From Streptosporangiaceae bacterium (GTDB taxonomy: Bacteria; Actinomycetota; Actinomycetes; Streptosporangiales; Streptosporangiaceae), in contig JASHYW010000707.1 in the NCBI GenBank assembly GCA_030042885.1, positions 1-7,998 of the forward strand: a DNA stretch of 7,998 nt, in the 5' to 3' direction. Every line of letters starts with the position of its first letter. Positions within the stretch are counted from its first letter, which is position 1. Shown here in pieces: positions 5,763 through 7,998 of the stretch. Below the pieces are notes generated by a model. That model did no database searches. It worked only from the letters and a program-made list of their open reading frames with translations, and was not told the DNA's origin. The position numbers and the translations under genes are program-made.

Positions 5763-6944
5763 CTATGCGAGCTTGCGGGGCTCGGCGTCGGGGACTGCGG
5801 GGATGACCATCTCGAACGTGGAGCCCTGGCCGCTGGCGCTGTGGACGCGGACCGTGCCGTGGTGGGCTTCGGCAATGGCCTTCACGATGGGCAGGCCGAG
5901 GCCGAATCCGCCCGCTTCGCGGCTGCGGTACGGCTCGGCGCGGGCGAAGCGGCCGAAGATCCGGTCCAGGTCCGCCGGCGGGATGCCGCAGCCCGAATCG
6001 GTCACGGCGATGACCGCGTTCCCGTGGTCGAGGCGGGCGCTGACTTCGATGCGGTCGCCCGGCTCGGTGTGAGCGACGGCGTTCTCCAGCAGGGCATCCA
6101 GCGCGACGATGAGGCGGTCGCCGTCGCCGAGCACGGTCGCCTCGGCGACGTCGCCCAGGCGCCAGCGGCGCGGCACATGACCCCAGCGCTCCAGGGCGTC
6201 GAGGACCAGCGAGTCGGCGGCTACAGGCGCCACCCGGAGGAAATCCGGGGCGCCGGCCGAGGCCAGCAGCAGCAGCCGGTTCGTCAGCCTGCGCAGCCGC
6301 GCCAGTTCGCCGGTGACGACCCTGGCGTCCGCGGCCACGGCCTGGTCGGTGGTGGCCCGCTCGATCAATTCCGCATGGCCGAGCGCCACGGTGATCGGAG
6401 TACCCAGCTCATGCGAGGCATCCTGGAGAAACTGGCGCTGCTGTTCCAGCAGGCGCACGTTCTCCTGGGAGATCCGCTGCACCTGCTCCATCGCGGTCAG
6501 CCTTTCCTGGGAGGCCGCCAGCCGCCTGCGGCCATGCCAGACCATGACCAGGAACATCAGCGCGATCAGGGGGACTTCGGCCAGGTAGTCGGCGTCCTGC
6601 TGTCCCTTGAGGACCTGCACGAATATGATGCCGCCGGTGGCCAGCGTCACCGCCGCGAGGGTCAAGATGGTCGGCTGCAGGCGCCACAACCGGAACCCGT
6701 AGACCACGGTCAGGCTCACCCAGATAGCCAGGAACGGCACCGTCTGCCAGGCCGTGAGAAACCGCATGGCCGCCAGGTTGAGGCCCACGAACGCCGCCCA
6801 GGCGATGTCTGGCCACAGCGGGTGGAGCCGCTGGAGGCTGTGGCGCAGCGCCGGCACGACAGGCATCGCGCGAGGGTGGCCGGCGCCGGCTCCCTGAGCG
6901 GGTGCGGCCGACTGGCGGTGATGGACAAGACCCGGCGTCCGCAC
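5763..6944 (-). CDS. Membrane sensor histidine kinase, no cognate response regulator in view
   Basis: This 393-residue protein carries a complete kinase core. The H-box FLQDASHELGTPIT has the phosphorylated His178, the N-box is LLENAVAHT (Asn288), G1 is DSGCGIP (316-322), the F-box region is DRIFGRFARAEPYR, and G2 is GFGLGLPIVKAI (346-357). Four hydrophobic segments precede it, at about 46-66, 68-86, 91-112 and 122-137, with very short loops, so there is no extracellular sensor domain; it may sense something at or in the membrane. A linker likely to be coiled coil (138-172) joins membrane and kinase parts. The GTG at 6942-6944 is chosen because AGGAG lies 6 bases upstream. An ATG at 6866 has no ribosome site. 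Kinases of this type normally phosphorylate a response regulator encoded next door, but the flanks here are a hydrolase relic and an epoxide hydrolase. Confidence 0.95.
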   Translation of the reverse strand: MRTPGLVHHRQSAAPAQGAGAGHPRAMPVVPALRHSLQRLHPLWPDIAWAAFVGLNLAAMRFLTAWQTVPFLAIWVSLTVVYGFRLWRLQPTILTLAAVTLATGGIIFVQVLKGQQDADYLAEVPLIALMFLVMVWHGRRRLAASQERLTAMEQVQRISQENVRLLEQQRQFLQDASHELGTPITVALGHAELIERATTDQAVAADARVVTGELARLRRLTNRLLLLASAGAPDFLRVAPVAADSLVLDALERWGHVPRRWRLGDVAEATVLGDGDRLIVALDALLENAVAHTEPGDRIEVSARLDHGNAVIAVTDSGCGIPPADLDRIFGRFARAEPYRSREAGGFGLGLPIVKAIAEAHHGTVRVHSASGQGSTFEMVIPAVPDAEPRKLA

Positions 6945-6950
6945 GATCCT

Positions 6951-6955
6951 CTCCT
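6951..6955 (-). promoter_or_regulatory. Ribosome binding site that fixes the kinase GTG start
   Basis: The minus strand reads AGGAG followed by AGGATC and then GTG, giving a six-base spacer. This supports the GTG at 6944 over the internal ATG at 6866. Confidence 0.75.
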
Positions 6956-6997
6956 GATATGCGACGGAAGCGCCGCCGCGGTGACCTGAGGTTCCTG

Positions 6998-7027
6998 GTG
7001 GTACACCACAGGGCGGTGATCCGTCAA
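6998..7027 (-). promoter_or_regulatory. Weak promoter candidate for the histidine kinase, with overlapping inverted repeat
   Basis: The minus strand has TTGACG (7022-7027), a good -35, then 18 bases and TACCAC (6998-7003), a poor -10. Transcription would start about 50 bases before the kinase GTG. A perfect inverted repeat GTGGT-AC-ACCAC (6998-7009) overlaps the -10 and could be an operator. Confidence 0.3.
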
Positions 7028-7052
7028 GGCAATCCCAGCTTGCCGGGATGCC
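7028..7052. repeat. Imperfect hairpin in the 262-base intergenic region before the kinase
   Basis: GGC-A-ATCCC and GGGATGCC pair over eight bases with one bulged A and an eight-base loop. It abuts the -35-like TTGACG of the kinase promoter candidate. A tandem CCAGGT follows at 7051-7062. It may be a regulator site or an RNA structure; no T-tract follows on either strand. I see no protein-coding signal in 6945-7206. Confidence 0.35.
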
Positions 7053-7164
7053 AGGTCCAGGTCAAACCGTGACATTGACCCGGAACGGCGCGGGGATCCT
7101 CGTGCTGGCCAGCGGGTCAGGGCGCGCCAACTGTTCAGGGAGGCATCCTGCGGACACGATGGAC

Positions 7165-7192
7165 CGGCCGGGGTTGCCCTCGGTCCCGGCCG
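7165..7192 (-). terminator. GC-rich hairpin downstream of the epoxide hydrolase-like gene
   Basis: CGGCCGGG (7165-7172) and CCCGGCCG (7185-7192) form a perfect eight-base-pair stem with a 12-base loop, starting 14 bases past the stop of the minus-strand gene. There is no T-tract after it, as is common for terminators proposed in high-GC actinobacteria. The position favours a terminator; strength is unknown. Confidence 0.5.
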
Positions 7193-7206
7193 CGGCAGGT
7201 ATCTGA

Positions 7207-7998
7207 TCAGCGCGGCAGGAAATCGAGCAGCAGCTCATTCACCTTGTCTGGTGTGTCCAGCTGCATCCAGTGGCCCGGGCCGTCCAGACGCTCGTACCGC
7301 CACGGGCCCGACACGTTCTCCGCGGAGTCGGTCATCTGGGTCTCGGTGAGGGCGATGTCTCCCGTGCTCCACACGCCCAATGTAGGGGCCTGGACGGGCG
7401 GGAGCGTTAGCGGTGGCGCCACCCAGGATTCGGGCGGGATGTTGGCCCGGTACCAGTTGAGGCCGGGGGTGAGCGAGCCGGTCGCTTGCAGCTCGGCAAT
7501 CACCTGGTCGGCGTCTGGGTGATGCGCCCAGGTCCGGAAGTTGGCCCAGTCGTTGTCGGTCAGCCAGCGTTCGGCGATACCGGGGAACTGGAACAGCAGC
7601 ATGTACCACGACTTCTCGCGTTGCTGTGACGTGCGGCGGAAGGTGGCCGGGTGGCCGACGGAGAGCACGGCCAGGTGGTCGACGCTGTCGGGCGCGAGGG
7701 AAGCCAGCCCCCAGGCCAGCGCGGCGCCCCAGTCGTGGCCGACCACGTGCGCCTTGGCGATCCCCTGGTCGGCCAGGACGGCCTGGACATCGGCAGCCAG
7801 GAACATCATCGAGTAGGCCTCGACGGCCTGCGGCTTATCGGAGCGCCCGTATCCGCGCAGATCGGGGACGATGACCCGGAACCCCGCACCGGCCAGCGCG
7901 GGGACCTGGTGCCTCCAAAGCCGACCGGAGTCGGGAAAGCCGTGCAGCAGCACGACCGGTGGTCCCTGCCCGGTGACCTCATACTCGATGCCGACCCC
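7207..7998 (-). CDS. Epoxide hydrolase-like alpha/beta hydrolase (5' end beyond the window)
   Basis: The frame is open from base 7998 to the TGA at 7207-7209, giving 263 residues; the first visible ones are GVGIEYEVTGQGPPVV, so perhaps 15-25 N-terminal residues are missing. A GTG at 7953 is internal to this domain and is not the start. In visible numbering, the oxyanion motif is HGFPDS (19-24) and the nucleophile elbow is GHDWGAA with Asp89, the aspartate type used by epoxide hydrolases and haloalkane dehalogenases. Cap-domain tyrosines occur in SWYMLLFQFPG (Tyr132) and NWYRANIP (Tyr183), as expected for the pair that activates the epoxide. The acid is Asp214 in STGDIALTE and the base His243 in GPGHWMQLD. 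Such enzymes add water to epoxides (EC 3.3.2.-), often in detoxification or lipid oxidation. The two cap tyrosines favour epoxide hydrolase over dehalogenase. No operon partner is visible. Confidence 0.9.
   Translation of the reverse strand, partial: GVGIEYEVTGQGPPVVLLHGFPDSGRLWRHQVPALAGAGFRVIVPDLRGYGRSDKPQAVEAYSMMFLAADVQAVLADQGIAKAHVVGHDWGAALAWGLASLAPDSVDHLAVLSVGHPATFRRTSQQREKSWYMLLFQFPGIAERWLTDNDWANFRTWAHHPDADQVIAELQATGSLTPGLNWYRANIPPESWVAPPLTLPPVQAPTLGVWSTGDIALTETQMTDSAENVSGPWRYERLDGPGHWMQLDTPDKVNELLLDFLPR

Noticed and set aside
5751..6989. A 412-codon plus-strand ORF opposite the histidine kinase
   Set aside because: Antisense shadow of a gene with complete H, N, G1 and G2 boxes.
7081..7200. 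A short minus-strand ORF of about 30 codons (starting near a GTG at 7155) in the intergenic region
   Set aside because: No ribosome site, no recognisable motif, and it lies just after a terminator-like stem; chance ORF is likelier.

Overview
The window is GC-rich (roughly 70% by eye) and dense in genes, with GC-ending codons and long antisense shadow reading frames. With a wax ester synthase/diacylglycerol acyltransferase (WS/DGAT), a QsdR-like TetR regulator, a MarR regulator and several alpha/beta hydrolases, it looks like the chromosome of a lipid-storing, soil-type actinobacterium. I cannot name a genus from the sequence. No RNA genes, CRISPR arrays, transposases or attachment sites were seen.

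Region 1 (1-3608, minus strand) reads as one operon, transcribed right to left: a lipase/esterase-like alpha/beta hydrolase (2823-3608), a second alpha/beta hydrolase that starts inside the stop codon of the first (ATGA overlap, 1837-2826), a WS/DGAT (374-1816, after a 20-base gap) and a TetR/QsdR-like regulator (1-357, after a 16-base gap, cut by the window edge). Enzymes that could hydrolyse acyl esters and one that makes triacylglycerol or wax ester are thus packed together with a likely local regulator.

Region 2 (3609-4862) is a divergent intergenic stretch holding an inverted repeat and a possible 22-codon leader ORF. It is followed by a plus-strand aldo/keto reductase (3802-4770), which converges on a minus-strand MarR regulator. 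Two GC hairpins and a minus-strand T-rich tract lie between and across the two gene ends.

Region 3 (4854-6944, minus strand) contains the MarR regulator, a decayed alpha/beta hydrolase fragment (5414-5633) broken by a frameshift with a likely small deletion, and a four-helix membrane sensor histidine kinase that has no response regulator beside it in the window.

Region 4 (6945-7998, minus strand) is a 262-base intergenic region with three inverted repeats and a weak promoter candidate, then an epoxide hydrolase-like gene whose N-terminus lies beyond the right edge.

The genes belong to recognisable families. The points most worth checking are the four-gene lipid operon, the hydrolase relic, the orphan kinase and the structured intergenic regions. 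I see no convincing evidence of a wholly new system.
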